A stretch of 64,000 nucleotides of DNA, taken from NCBI RefSeq assembly GCF_051014685.1, contig NC_135052.1, positions 7,035,105 to 7,099,104 on the forward strand, read 5' to 3'. Shown piece after piece: positions 12,901 to 25,939 of this stretch (positions are counted from its first letter, which is position 1; each line of letters starts with the position of its first letter). The position numbers and the translations under genes are program-made. This DNA is from Ptiloglossa arizonensis (lineage: Eukaryota; Arthropoda; Insecta; Hymenoptera; Colletidae). The notes under the pieces were generated by a model. It made no database searches and was not told the origin of the DNA. It saw only the letters and a program-made list of their open reading frames with translations.

Positions 12901-13780
12901 GAAAGAAATTAATAAACCGCAAACCACCTTATCAGAAATTGATGCGCGCCACGGAACACCCGAGCGATAAATTGACAGGCCATTCCACGCGCGTTACGAC
13001 TTCCATAAAACCGGCGGATACGCACAATTCGCGAACACGCGAAAAATAGAAATAGAAACTTCCGTTGTAAAAACGGGAATTGCATTTAAAGGCTTCGATC
13101 CCGAGCGTTCTCTTCCCTCGTGCACGGAACGGGCTGCTCTTGAAATCAAACAGGAAGTTTCGTAATAAGCGACGAAATTACCAGAACCGTGGTATCTCTG
13201 TCCGTGTGTATTTTTGCAACAAGAGAGGCCGCGTTTGTGCGCAAATTAAGCGAGATTACGGTAGCTCCGTAACGACAGGAAAAATTTTTCGACAGCTGGC
13301 TCTCCCCGACCGTTCTAAATCCCGAAATATTTTTTCGAAACGTGAACAAAAATGTCCGTCTTGAACGCAGTACGAGACGAGCGTACACCGAGTCGAAGAA
13401 TCTAGAATAAACTTACAACATCCGCGAAGTGCGTTGTCTCTTCTGCTCCCTGATTTTCAAGAAACTTTGCAGGTCCGTTTGGCTGCCAAAAATAAGGGAT
13501 TCGTATTCTTCTAGCTGCGGAAACTCAAGTTTAAGAGGTGAAACTATCCTCGAAAGTTTCGGCCTTCTGATGCCATCTTCGAAACTATCGGATATACGAG
13601 GGAGTCTTTTCAAAGAAACTCTGTATGGTTTGCGATGGAAAATGGCGTACACGTCGGTAGAAAAAAAAGGAAGAAGAAAGACAAAAACTTACTTATCGAC
13701 CGAAAGAATTTTTGCAATAGCGTAAGAGAACTTTTCAAGTTAACACCGGGGCGGTGAATATTTAAAGAGGGGTTTCATCT
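9980..13780. other. Non-coding DNA, mixed composition
   Basis: AT-rich to 12190, then more balanced to 13740. No supported gene and no RNA gene. At 10789-10805 the string TATATACAGGGTGGCC resembles the CAGGGTGxCC end motif found on several insect interspersed repeats. The adjoining sequence to about 10980 may be a decayed copy, but I cannot find the other end. Confidence 0.55.
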
Positions 13781-13789
13781 CTTAAAAAA

Positions 13790-13872
13790 AAATTTCCTTT
13801 ATTATCCAATCTTATCTCACTTATTCCTATTTCTTTCATATATCGTTTCTTCTTTTTTCTCTTTTACTCGTC
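13790..13872. other. Pyrimidine-rich tract
   Basis: About 80 bases dominated by T and C, beginning after a run of nine A. On the forward strand it resembles a long polypyrimidine tract, but no AG followed by a convincing exon lies directly downstream. Confidence 0.6.
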
Positions 13873-13879
13873 TTTGTAC

Positions 13880-14900
13880 CGATGGTATACTTAATTCTAC
13901 GTTCTTCCCGCAATACTGTATCATTTTTCTTCCCGGTTGTTCTACAAACCTGCAAATTTTCGTAAAAATCAAGGTGGAGGTTTCTTCTAAAATTCTTAAC
14001 GAGTTTTTCCATTTTTTCCATGTATTTCTCGGCTTTCGAGAGCAGAACATTTCAAGACGTTAAAGAGACGCAACTGGCCGTATTCGAGCACCGAAGAGAA
14101 AGATAAAAAATATTCTTGTACCGGAACGTACGTTAGGTTCGCGTTACGAAATAGAAAACGCGCTACACTGAAAAATAACGCAGGACTTTTTGTTTCGTGA
14201 AAGGTTGGGGAAATTTTCACGGTTAGGGAGAACTTCTGGACCTTCTTTCCACGGTGGAAGGAAACAAGTTTGCGCTCGAACGTACCGCTGACAACTCGCT
14301 CTGGAAGCGCATCTACGGACTGGGGAAAATATCGTATTCGTGCACCTGTATCCAACAATTCACCGCGAGTAAACGTATAACGACACGGCGGACATTTTCG
14401 TCTCGCGTTGGGAAAAAGCCGAAGCAGTATTTCTCGCGGACGGGGAAAACGTTTCTCGTTTCATTTTACTCGGCTCAGAAGCGGCACGGCGAAGAGCGGA
14501 AGCGAAATGATTTTCGTTTCAGAGCGCGCAAAAATTCATAACTTCGCTACCGGAAGAGGGGAAACGGCCGACGAAGTATAACGTGGAACGGTGAATCGAC
14601 GTGTTTGCAAATGTTCGACGCGTTGCTTCGACGGCTCCGGGCCTGTGGAGAAAAATTGCCCATTTCACTGTCCACCATTTTTCTATCGACGAACCATCCT
14701 GTCATTCCTCCGCCCGCGCAACAATCGTTCGAATTGCAGATGGAATGTTCTTGCTTGCCGGCGCGCGAGAACAATTCTTTTTGTACCAAGTGGCGTTCAA
14801 CTTGTTTAATTCCCGATTGAATTTTCCATCGGCTGCCGTCCACCTCGTGACGACATTTCCACACGTAGCACTTTGTTTAGTTTTGTTCGAACAGGATTCT
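13880..14900. other. Non-coding DNA with overlapping short ORFs
   Basis: Moderately CpG-rich (14250-14860) with ORFs of 71-105 codons on both strands over the same bases. This is a compositional shadow pattern and no domain was recognised. Confidence 0.55.
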
Positions 14901-16700
14901 AGCTAGCGTTACTCGTCGCGAGCGATTCGCTCGAGAATCGATCCGTTTCGATACGTTTACCGTGCTGTTCAAGTCAGATTAGAGGATGATCCGATCGGAC
15001 GACTTTATCGCTCGGTATTATACAAAGCATTTCACTTAAAGCGGAACACCATTTCGATTTAAAAAAAAATCCATTTTGTCCCTTACGAGAAAACGTCGAA
15101 AAGTAATGATCTTTTTCTAGAAAATTTACATTTTTCGTTTACAATGCTGACTGTTTCCAAGTAAAAAATATATTTTTAAAAATACATACGCATCGGGATT
15201 ATTAGTTCGTCTAGTTTTTAGAAATTCTAATTTTATTCAATTCCGACTATTAGGACCGGAGAAATTTGGACAATATGGTTATTATGAAAATTGACCCACA
15301 AAAACACGATCTTCGTAAGTAAGATTTATGACACATTATTTCCTATTCAAAAACAAACTTGGCATTTCCAGCGGGAAATTAACTTTTTCGATAAATCTAA
15401 CCAGAAGTTTACAAAACGAATATTTCTTATCGACCGATTCTCCTTGAAATTATATCCAGGAAATAATGTTATTTTTCTGCCCAGAAAGCTATTTAAGGAT
15501 CGCGGTTACATTGTTCGACGAAATTTGACGATCTCGAGATTTTAAAAAAGAAATAGCCTTGGAAATAATAATTCTTTTCATAAATCCAAATCGACAGTTT
15601 CAAAATATTAATAAGCGATCGCTGTTCCTCCTCCCGAAATTTAATACGTTTTATTCGTCACGGTCAATCGATGCAATACTTTGTTAAGCAAATAAGAATA
15701 AACATTGCTTAAAATCGCACAAAGCATATGTCTAAATTGCGATACAATCGTTAGATTCCTTTTTTTTTAACAAAAGAATAATTCACTGAGAGTTTATTGA
15801 CCAAAAGTGTCGTAGAATAATATTTCTCACATTTCCGTGTTTTTCTATCGCGCGACGTGTTTTGCAATTTGGTCGTATATGCGAATTTATTGATACTCCC
15901 GTGAATGCGAATTGTACATCAATCGTGCTGGGCGAATAATTTGTAACGACAAAAACAGACTATGCAATATCGCTTTTTCGCTTCCATCGCTTCACTTTAA
16001 CGAGAATTTAATTGCAAAATTACACTTTCGAATTATTGGGATTTTTTTTTTTTTTGCGCACGCGTTCCGACTTTCCACGACAAGATATTGAATTGAATGC
16101 ATTTTCGATGCAATTTATAATCAATGCTTCGATAACCGACCCTTTCAATTTTTGGAAAAAAAGAGACCGTATCAAACTTCGTTTGCCCGAAAAAAGGGCA
16201 AATTGCAAGTACAGGAAGAAAGGGCAGGTGAGATAAACGTCAAAAGCTTTCGCTATACGATCGACACAACTATATTAATTGGACGTCATTGGTGATGAAT
16301 TTACACTTGATACGTATCAACTATATTAATCATAATAATATTGAAATTCTTAAAATTCTCGAAGGTAGATACAGTGTTAAAAATTTGTGATGATCATTTC
16401 TATTTCTATTTCTATTTCCATGACAAATAGGGTTACATTTCACTTCAAAATCTATGACAAATTTTAAAAATTGATAGTCGAGAAAAGGATGGATTTGAAT
16501 TGTACTCTTAAATATCCTACATTTTTGTTCTCGCTGAAAATTACTTGAATTAAGGTTGCACACGTTTGGATGTTGAATACTATTTGAATTGTTTCAATCT
16601 ACTTAAAAACCACTATTTCGAATCCTAATAAAGAAGTTTTCATTTTAATTCCTAAAAATATTAAATTCAATTGACGGTTATTTTGTACGATAATTCGGTG
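14900..16700. other. AT-rich non-coding DNA
   Basis: Strongly AT-rich unique sequence with scattered A and T homopolymers, for example the T tract at about 16042-16055. No gene was recognised. Confidence 0.65.
16396..16419. repeat. (ATTTCT)4 microsatellite
   Basis: Four tandem hexamers, with the last unit changed in its final base. Confidence 0.93.
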
Positions 16701-18840
16701 TAAAATAATGTCACGGTGAGCCAGGACGTCTCAGAAAAATTGAAGTGGGGGTCGACGTGTTCATCGTTTCGCAAAATGCGTCGAATGCGACTCGATGCAA
16801 CCAGATTTTCCCCAGCGTCTCGCCCGGCGAAACTCGTTTCGCGCGAAAATAGTTATCGAAAACGCGGAGCAAGAAATGGCTCGTCATCCGTGGAACGAGA
16901 TTGGCGATGAAACGTAACATCGTTACGTCCCAATGGTAACATTTATCGCGGCTGGATGTAAATGCACGATCGTGCGGATAAATGCATTCGTCGTTGCATC
17001 GGTCGGGTTTGGTCGCGCTGCCCTCGGTTCCGTGTCAGGCGTGCACCAATTGCGGATTGAAGTCGAAACACGAGAAGCAATGAGCACTGGAGTGGCTCGT
17101 TGTTCTGGAAAATCGACATGGAACACGTGGGACCGATGGAAGATGATAGCTCGACCGATCGTTTGGGTGTTGGACAATGATCGATCGACGTGACACGTTT
17201 TTTTTTATTTCGAAAAATTAACGTTCAAATTATGTAGACCGTAGCCACGACGTTACCGTCCACCGATCAACTCGGGAAACTGTGGCCCAGTGATGTATCA
17301 AAGTAGTATAAATTTTAATTACAAACACATTTGCATCGTAGCATGGAAGAAACTACGTTTATTCGAGAATGGTTTACTTTCGAGACGAACGTGGTAAAAA
17401 TCAATGAAACTTTAAACGAAAGAGAATATCACCGAAGGATACCAAAACCAAGTATCCCTAAACGGTGGCTAACTGGAAATAATTTTATCTCGCGACGAAG
17501 CAACGATCGCTAAAATAGTTCTCAGTTTTGCAAACACTGTATCGAGAAGAAGAAAACAGAGAAGAATCTTGGTAATAATGATTTAAAATCAAACATTTAT
17601 GACAGTTACCGTGAAATAGCCGGGAAAGTTACGAAATAAACTTTACACAATGTACGATGTACTCGAGCTTTCGAGCGATATAAGTTATTTTTGTTTCAAC
17701 TTTTCTCCTATTCTCGGCAAAGACGGTACCAACACGAAGATGGAATTGTACCGCGCCGGAAGTGAGGAATTACCGTAAATAGTTAAAATTTGTATTATCG
17801 CGATAAGTAAAGGGATCAATTTCCAGAGTCGTCTCGGTTCCGCGATTGTTCGAAACGACTACAGCGAGAATATTCTACTTTAATCTATCGAAATGTAGCC
17901 CGTGAATGAAAATGTAAAATGTGGCAGACCTCATAGTTAATACTGACTCGGTACATCGAACGTCGCGTGACATCGCGAGCACGAAAACGTACATTGCGAA
18001 AGCCCGACCGCAAAAACGGGAATTCCACGGTCGTGAAACATCGGAATATGAAACATTCATTGTTCACAGAAACCAAATATTAGTCTACGTGGATATAGCG
18101 GTACTCGCACGGGGAATATTATACGCGCAGTTCCGTTCATCAGGAACAATTCGCGAAACATGCCAATAAAGGATAATTCACGGATCAATTCAGGAAACAT
18201 ACCCGTCGAATAACCGGGAAAATTACTGCGGGAGGACCGTGCGCCCATACGACCGCGTTATGCGTCTACGCTTCAATATTTCCGCAACAACACGAAGTTT
18301 CCATCAAAAGCGTGTTTGCGTCGGAATCTCGAGTAGAGATTAATTCGACATCTTCGATAACAGCGACATCGAAGAATTTAACCGAACAATGTTATCAAAA
18401 TCTCGTGAAATCTTTCGAGCGTTCACCCTTGGAACACCAGCGTGATCACGAAATGCGACCAACGCGACGATAAACCTACCACGACTTGGAAATAATAAGC
18501 ACCCGAAGCGAAAATTACTATTTCCCGACGCGAAGTCGGTGAGAAATTCACAACTGTATCGACTACATCGTCGATCCACGCTGACGCACACGTCCGATAC
18601 TCGAGTCCAACACCGATGAAATTACAAACGATGAAAATTCTTATCCGATCAAAGATTTCGCAACGAAATACCTCGGTCGATCGTCGAATGTAAGTGAAAA
18701 TGATTTTCTCCTGTATCGAAACCTAATTTATTTCGAAATTAATCAATTTTCTTCCCGTCTTCGAAGGAAGTAAGATCAGCCGTGTCAAAGAGAAGAAATC
18801 GCGCGGAAAGTTCGAGGAAATATCTATCGCAGCGACGCGT
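16700..18840. other. Non-coding DNA, no gene seen
   Basis: 16740-17180 is CpG-richer, carries an 86-codon forward and an 84-codon reverse ORF on the same bases, and contains the perfect 12 bp palindrome GCACGATCGTGC at 16964-16975. The rest is AT-rich unique sequence without recognised features. Confidence 0.55.
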
Positions 18841-18899
18841 AAAGGTAAAAAAAAAAAGAAAAAAAATTGGAAAATCCATGGACGCTCCATAATCGGCCG

Positions 18900-19570
18900 G
18901 AAATAATTAGCAAGATTCGACGTTCGATCGAGCGTGCATCAAAGAAGCCAGCGGAGGTTCGATAGCAATTTTAAGATCAGGGAGCAGAACGCGCAGAGGA
19001 GGAGAGACGGGGAGAGCATAACCGTGCGGTTCGGGATTCGTTTCATCGGCATCGATATCTCGCGGCGCGATCCCCACCCTTCGGCGAAGGGTTGCGATAA
19101 AATCAAAGCGAAATCCCTTGAAAATCGCGCTCGGAGGAAAGCGACGCATCCTCGGCGTTTCGGGATCGCGTTTCGATGCTTCGCTCGAGCGGAAGAACCT
19201 GCCAGGCTTTTTGCCGCGGCGGCCCCCTTTCGGCTGAGCTGGCAGAAGCAATCATCTTCCGGACTGTCAGACTCGCCTCTTTCGCGATACGAATCTACCG
19301 GTGCTTGTAAGGTTCGTGTCTTGGCTACGTGTGAGAGCAACCTCCCGTACGGAACCGAGTAATAAGAAGCGATATCGTAAGTCACGCTGTTCGACCGGAT
19401 CTTACCGGCGCGCCGATCGGACCATCCGAACATTCAACGTTTCACGGATCTTTTTCCGGCTGGAGATTCCTTCAACTTACACCGACGCGACACGTCGCCT
19501 GGTAATTTTTGAATCTCTCCCGGCACGTCGCGGTCGGACGGACGGACGGACCTTTCGGTGGTGGCGCGTT
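18900..19570. other. CpG-rich patch
   Basis: GC-rich segment with open frames of 114, 142, 146 and 164 codons on both strands in overlapping positions. The coincidence of open frames on both strands argues for composition rather than coding. No domain was recognised. It is preceded by an A-rich tract at 18847-18868. Confidence 0.5.
19535..19552. repeat. (GGAC)4 microsatellite
   Basis: Four and a half tandem GGAC units at the right edge of the CpG-rich patch. Confidence 0.92.
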
Positions 19571-19574
19571 CAAT

Positions 19575-21500
19575 TTGGCACATTCGATTCCGTACGTCGA
19601 CGAAACAGAGTGGAAAGCAATTTTACCAGCTATTTCACGTTTTCCTACATTTTCCACGTGGATGCTAACTACATCCAACGAGTACACTGTCGTCTACCTT
19701 CCGGCAGAGAAAATAAAATCAAGCTACAGGTGTGCGTGTAAGCCCACGATAAGATCGATGGCGACGGAAAGGTTCTCGAATATGGATGGGTACGATTCAA
19801 CGTGTCGTTAAAATTTCTTTCCTAGGGGATCGAAAAAGAAAGTATATTTTAGCGATAGAGATCGATGGAAATTTAGATCCTTTGATACAATTCTTTTCCC
19901 AGGATGAAAGGTGTATTACAGTGATAGGGTAAAAATCTAGATTCGTTAACGTTGCGCGAAACTTTTTACCTCGGAATGGATAAATTTAGTACAACGCGAG
20001 GTACTCGGTGATAACGAGCGGAGTAAATGCGACCTGATACTTTCTTTTTTTTAGCGAAAATGTTAACAGACCGATAAAGTAGCAAGAAAAGTACAAGGAT
20101 GAGCGTTAAAATCGCGTGACAGACGAGTTTACGAGACAGGTGAAACGAGTACGTATTCGAAGAACTTTCAGATAGATATACCGTACAGGATCAATGCAGT
20201 ATGGATCGATCGACTAAGTGGGCGCCAAATTAGTTGACCGCTCAGAGCCATTCTGCCGACTAAGTGACTTCGCAAACTACCCCGTCTATTATAGTATCGT
20301 TACGGACGCCGAGTTTCTTCGGGTAGATGGCCAGACGTGTTTCAACTTATAGCGGAGTGTTGTTGCGGTGCCACCTTCGTTTGCCTTTTCATCGACAATC
20401 TATTTGCCTTTGGCACTCTCAGATGTATTGACTTTCTTCTTCGGATACTAGTTTCGTTGCCCCGATATCTCTGTTTCTTTCTTATTCGTATCGGAGCAAA
20501 GAACGCGGAACGAAAATACGAGAAACAAAGAAACGAGAAACAGAGCAAAATACGTATGCGAGATGCGGTAGAGTTTCGGGTAACGTTCGAAAATCGGTAT
20601 TGTCGATTATCATCGTACGAAACGCTGGTACAGAATTTCGTATCGAGACGGGTCGAACGACCGATAGCTTCGATCAATTGAATATAGTAGAAACGTCTAT
20701 GTTGAACGAACTCGAGCGATCCAGATTTTTGACAGTCATCTTTAATACGTTCACCGTTATGGTAGTTAACACTGACGCTTCGAACTTACGATACTTCTTT
20801 AAATTCTCACTACGAATCCCAATTACTTATAAACCTATGAATAACATTACTGCAATTAGGAAAACACTGTAAAGTAACAAACGCACCATCCAACTATCGT
20901 ACACTTCCATTTTTTGTACTACGGTTTAAAAAAAATATTACAAATATCTCTAAACGTAGAAAACTGGAACAGTGAACGCCTCAACGAGAAATCAAGGCGG
21001 TATAAAATTTCCACATCCACCACATCCGCGTCCAGTTTGTTTCCAACATCCCGATTTTCTCCTTTTCGGTAGATACGGTTTTAATTTCATTAACACCACC
21101 CTCTTTGCCTCCTACCTTTCCGCATTCCCCACATTTTTCTCCGAAGCTACGTACAGCAAACTATTCTTTAAAGAATTACCCCGCCGAGTCTCGCATAAAT
21201 AATTGCTCCCACGGCGCGTCCCGGATTGCTCTAATCAAGAAGATCCAACTCCATTAAAACTTCGCCGTGCGAAATTCCCGCGAAAACAGGACAACGGAAA
21301 GCCAGACCGTTTGACGGGATGGAGATCCGCGAGTAAAATTAACCTCTCGAGCGAATTATCAAGTACCGTGAAAGGATCCAAACGAAAGATCATCCGCTAT
21401 TATTCCGGACATAATGCGTCCCGATGGCTCTTGAATTTCCAAGGTATTCCGACCCTGGAAAATACGGAGATGAAGAATTCACGAGAAAACACGTAGGCGT
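19575..21500. other. Non-coding DNA, no gene seen
   Basis: 20337-20681 holds 114-codon and 111-codon ORFs on opposite strands, which I read as chance. The 10-mer CGACTAAGTG occurs twice close together, near 20210 and 20257. No recognised gene. Confidence 0.6.
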
Positions 21501-21528
21501 GTATGCCACGGCGTCGGGTTCGAGAGGT

Positions 21529-21556
21529 GGGGGGTCACAGGGGAGAACGGGGGGGG
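21529..21556 (+). other. G-quadruplex motif
   Basis: Runs of six, four and eight G are separated by the five-base loops TCACA and AGAAC. The eight-G run can supply two G-triplets, giving four G-tracts with short loops. This meets the usual sequence rule for an intramolecular G-quadruplex on the forward strand. Folding in vivo is unproven. Confidence 0.8.
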
Positions 21557-21629
21557 TGGTAGTCGAGATTTATTGGATGAAATGCAAATTGAATCGTAGT
21601 TAGCGAAAACGCCGAGAAACGACGCGAGT

Positions 21630-21900
21630 AAATCGTACTCCCTTCTCCTGTCCCGCCACTTTTCCTTCTACGAGCTCCTCTTTCTCTTCCATTTGCCTGC
21701 TCCGTTCTCCTCCCGCTGCCGATAATTCGCACATAAATTCACGACAAATTGAAATAAAAACTGGGTCGATCGAGATGCAATTTACCCGGATCCACTCGGC
21801 ATGACAAAAAAAAAAAATGGGAGAGATGGGGAGGTGAGACATCGGTGGGGACGGGGCGTACGCGGAACGCGAACAGAGATTGTTTAGTGCCGGGAAACCA
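21630..21900. other. Pyrimidine-rich stretch and A tract
   Basis: 21635-21720 is dominated by C and T with few purines, and a 12-base A tract occurs near 21807-21818. ORFs on the minus strand here (65-101 codons) are products of the skewed composition. Confidence 0.6.
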
Positions 21901-21906
21901 ATCACG

Positions 21907-21999
21907 CCGTCGGTAATTACCTTTTCGCGTATTAATTACGGACTTCAAAAGTTTCTGCGATCAGATAAACTACCGCGGCTTCCGATAATTACCGGCGGA
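21907..21999. promoter_or_regulatory. Cluster of TAATTA homeodomain-type cores with dyad symmetry
   Basis: Three TAATTA cores lie within 78 bases: 21914-21919, inside the perfect palindrome GGTAATTACC; 21933-21938; and 21986-21991. The outer two sit in an imperfect inverted repeat of about 15 bp (CCGTCGGTAATTACC against CCGATAATTACCGGCGG). TAATTA is the core bound by many Antp- and paired-class homeodomains. Enhancer function is inference from clustering only. Confidence 0.35.
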
Positions 22000-22158
22000 G
22001 TACGTGGAAATGATTTTCTTGTTTCGAATGATTGCCCTCGACGTTCCGAGATAAACTTCTATTCTGCTCCGCGTACCATGGGCGACCGGAGGTGAACATT
22101 GGTGAGGATCGAGCGCAAAGTAAAAGAATGAATAAATCAAATTTCCGTATCGATCCGG

Positions 22159-22488
22159 ACGCGGTGCCTTTTCGATCGATTTGTCTACGAAACGTACACG
22201 AAAGTTACAGGAGGTCGGTTAAACGATGAGTTAATATTTGTCGAATGTCGCGCGCGTGAAACGATCCTGGTGCTAATTTCCAATGTGACTAAATTCGATC
22301 GAACGAACGAAAACCGCTTTTTCATCTTTACGCGGTGTCTCTTCGATAAATTTGTCCGTAAAGTGTACACATTTTTGGAGCTCGGCTGAACGATCAGTTA
22401 ATATTTACGATTATCTATACGGTGCTGGTGGTTCCAATGCGACGAAAATGAGTGAACGATCATTTTTCATCGTAACGCGAAACGACAA
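22159..22488. repeat. Degenerate tandem duplication, period about 171 bp
   Basis: The block starting ACGCGGTGCC at 22159 recurs as ACGCGGTGTC at 22330. Both copies share, in the same order, TTCGAT, ATTTGTC, GTACAC, TCGG, AACGAT, AGTTAATATTT, then GGTGCT, TTCCAATG and a TTTTTCATC-like segment leading into ACGCG. Copies have diverged considerably. A partial earlier copy may precede 22159. Confidence 0.8.
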
Positions 22489-22564
22489 GGTTGAAAACAT
22501 ATGCACGATATCTTGGCAGCGTTTCGATATAAATACATCTCCGAATAAACGTCTCCGTTACTGA

Positions 22565-23560
22565 TTATGTATCTTCCGTGTGAGCGATTTGTCGACTTAA
22601 ACGACCCCAAGCAGCGTAAACAAACATCGGCCAACCGCAACGACCATCGGCTCGAATTTCATCGTCTAATGAAAATTACAATGTTTACATTCGTCGTGCA
22701 TCTTCGTAAAAGTTTCATCGATGTATTCACGATGTTTTGTTAGCGACGGTAAATCCAAACACGATCGTATTTTAATTATTTTTAATTGTACGTAGTCGAT
22801 TCTTCGAAAAGATTCCACTAAACTGTAACTGAATTGAACGAAAGTGAGTATTGTTGCTCTGTTACGAACAAAATGAAATCAATAATGAATAGTAACGATC
22901 GTATAAAGTAATATACGTAACTGAAGTTAAGATTTAGTAACATTTGAGTAACTTTAAAGCATAATTTAAGACAATCGAAATAAGCTCGTGTTTGGACTAG
23001 TTTTCATTGAAAAAACCTCGTTAATCTATTGGTAATATTCTCGTAAAAATACAATTAAAAATAACAATTTTATATCGCATCGGTGGTAGATATCGCTTAG
23101 AAGTCTCGGTCAATTACGTGCAATTACTTCGTTTCGCTCGCTATCGATGTACATTCCTCGTCGAGTGGACTCTCCGCGTGACCAAGATGGCCGAAGATCG
23201 AATTCGTTGTCTAGCCCGGTTTCAAGGCAGCCGGTAGTCTCGACTTTCGACTCGAAAGCGAAAATTACTCCTCCACCGTGAAGCTGTACAAAAGCTCGTG
23301 AGCTGGATTTCGGTTCAAAGTATGAATCGGAGAGCTTATTACAAAGTTTACCAAAGGGAGACACCGTCGTAAAGTAAGAAGTAAACCGTCATGCATACGT
23401 TTCGCTATCAAAAGGGATTCTTTTCGTTCCACCTAGCTACCTAACCGCCTAACCCTTCTGCATATTCAATTCCATATATTTTCGTTACAACGCGACACAA
23501 AATTACGTTTTTGAAATTTTTTAAACCAAAGTCACCTTCTCGCCCAGCCACGCTAAATCC
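22565..23560. other. AT-rich non-coding DNA
   Basis: Unique AT-rich sequence. The 84-codon reverse ORF at 23110-23364 has no recognisable domain. No RNA gene was recognised. Confidence 0.65.
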
Positions 23561-24580
23561 CTCGCAGACGATGCTCCGGCGGTTCCGCTAAGACCCGGTT
23601 TTGTACCTTTGGCCGGTAGCATAACTTGAAATAAAATCCTTTCGTTTTATCCCCCGCCGCGCACCGTTCCTTTACGAGCCACACACATTTAGACGAAACA
23701 TCACATATTTTTAATTCACTACCCACGAGCGCCTCGTAACACTTTTCTCATTGTACGATTTAAACATAACCGCAGGGCTCCGCGTAAACCCTTAATTTCA
23801 TGTAATGCCCCTGCGCGGCAACAATTTTTATGAACCCAGAAGTGGCCATTAAAAGAACCAACCACCGTGCGAGAGTGCGGTCTCGAAACGAAATGAAAAT
23901 AGAAGAAGAAAGTAGAAAAAAATGAAAAATAAAAAATAAAAAATAAAAATATTCCTTTCCCTGATAAAACCCGATTCACGAGCAACCACCGTGAACCCCC
24001 TGCTCTCCTTTGTCCCCCGAGAAACAAGCGACAGAACGAGAACTTCGTTATCGCTCTTTGACGCCGTGTTTCGCGCTAACCATGTGGTCCATTGCGCTTG
24101 AACGCGAAACCGTCGATCGAGAGTAAAGGGGGACAGGGGCCACGGGCTCCACGAGGAAATTGAATGGAAAGCGCCGGATGCAATTTCTACAAACGATACT
24201 CATCGTCCAGTAAAATCACCAGCAGAAATAAGAAAAAAGTTCAAGAGCCCGGGTATCGATATCGCGACGATTTATGGCCGCGCGGAGATTCGTGGCAAGG
24301 ACGAATCTCGTGCTTTCACCGAACGTCCAACTTGCATGGACTTCGATTAAAAATGGAAGAAACGGAGATGGCGACGGGGAATCCGATTCGCGGCGAATTA
24401 ACGATTTTACCGTGTCGCGAGAGTTATTCGCTCGAGGGGAACCGAAATCGATCGACGACCAGTTTGACAGCCATTTTTTTACCCCAACCGGTAACGATAA
24501 GTAGGATAAGGTTGTCGAATTAACGAGGTTGACCACTCTCGACATTTTTCTCCCACCGTGATTCATTTCCGACGAAAAAA
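23560..24580. other. Moderately GC-rich non-coding block
   Basis: CpG- and C-run-containing DNA (for example near 23650 and 23990-24020) interrupted by an A-rich repeat. Short ORFs overlap on both strands at 24164-24566. It resembles conserved non-coding sequence in texture, but conservation cannot be judged from one genome. Confidence 0.4.
23923..23950. repeat. (AAAAAT)n microsatellite
   Basis: About four tandem units of five or six A followed by T. Confidence 0.9.
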
Positions 24581-25815
24581 TAGAAAAAAAATATTACACG
24601 TTACGTTTATCGATTTAACGAACAAAGGAACAACAACGTCGATTTTAATCGAGCACCTGAGTTTTCCATGGTTTTCGGAAGATACAATAATAATAACCTA
24701 AGAACGAATCGATGAATATTAAAAGTTTGAAAGAAAAATGGAAGAAAATGTTTATCGCAACGTTTAAATTCGTAGAAAAAATAGGAAGTCTTTGAAAAAA
24801 AAAGCAAAACTTATTTAAATATAATAGCAACGATACGATATTCGACCGTGTACGATAATATTGTTATAACGTTGTATTTATTGCTCTAATTTTGACCTTT
24901 ATCAACGCGTTTTACGTAAAGCGACCTTACCTTGTTTCGTTTGTACAAAGGTTCGTGTTCAAGCCATTAGTACTAATTGATTATCTGCCGAGTATTTCCC
25001 ACACTTCTTTATAACATTTTGTCGTTTCTTCGGCAACTTTTTTGTGCACTCTGGAAGGAATACCTCGTTCACCGAGGCACTCGAACAAATTTATTTCCGG
25101 ATAACTGCTTCGTTTGAAATAAGTCTCCTAGAGAGATTTCTCTACGCCAACCGAAGTAAAGGATAATCCGATACAATAACCGCCAATAAAAGCTCATTAA
25201 AATTTGCTCGATCGATGTAACCGACTGCAAGACCATGACGTTTTCGTTTGACGAAAAATCGTCTTTCTTGCTGTTGGCTGGAACCGCTTAAACGCTCTCG
25301 AGCGAAGTTTAAAATGAAATCGAAACTCAAAGGGGAACAACGAACTCGTGAAATTCGATTCATAATCCACTGTATGCGATCCAATATTACGGAATGGACG
25401 TAACAATGAAGAATACTCGAGTACTCGGTGGACCGAAGCGTTCTAATTTTACGCGATGAATATTAGAACCACTGGAATTGTAAACGTTAAAGAACTGGCC
25501 AATACGACTATACAGGTTTGGAACCGATCTTCCAATAGACCGAGACCGAAGAATTTACTCGCTCGTAAAACACGAATGATGTTTACTTACTCGTAGTTCG
25601 AATTTTCTACCCCGACAATTTCAGTATCCAAGTAAGTTTCTTACCTGCAACATAAAGAATGAAATATTACAAGGTTTGAAATTGTACAATATTCATCGCA
25701 AGGAATATACAATCGTCACCCAACTATACGTACAAAGGGGTACCTTTCGTAATTTCGGTAGCATCTCCGTTGAGTTTGTACGGAAAAGTTTGTACAAAAT
25801 AAATCATACAAGTCG
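24580..25815. other. AT-rich non-coding DNA
   Basis: Unique AT-rich sequence. ORFs are short and overlap on one strand. No gene was recognised. Confidence 0.65.
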
Positions 25816-25820
25816 TCAAG

Positions 25821-25937
25821 ATTATTAATAACGCACCGATTCCGAGTAAGATATTAATACCGCATCGATTAAAAGTGGTATTAATACCGCACCGATTGGA
25901 AATAAATTATTAATAACCCATCGATCGGAAATAAATT
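25821..25937. repeat. Degenerate tandem array, four copies of about 29 bp
   Basis: Four consecutive units carry the order TATTAATA, CCGCA or ACGCA, CCGAT or TCGAT, then an A/G-rich tail. They start near 25821, 25851, 25879 and 25909. The third and fourth units share the tail GGAAATAAATT exactly. Confidence 0.88.
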
Positions 25938-25939
25938 GT

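Noticed and set aside
18939..19433. 164-codon reverse ORF and overlapping 114-146 codon ORFs
   Set aside because: Simultaneous open frames on both strands in a GC-rich patch indicate low stop-codon density, not coding selection.
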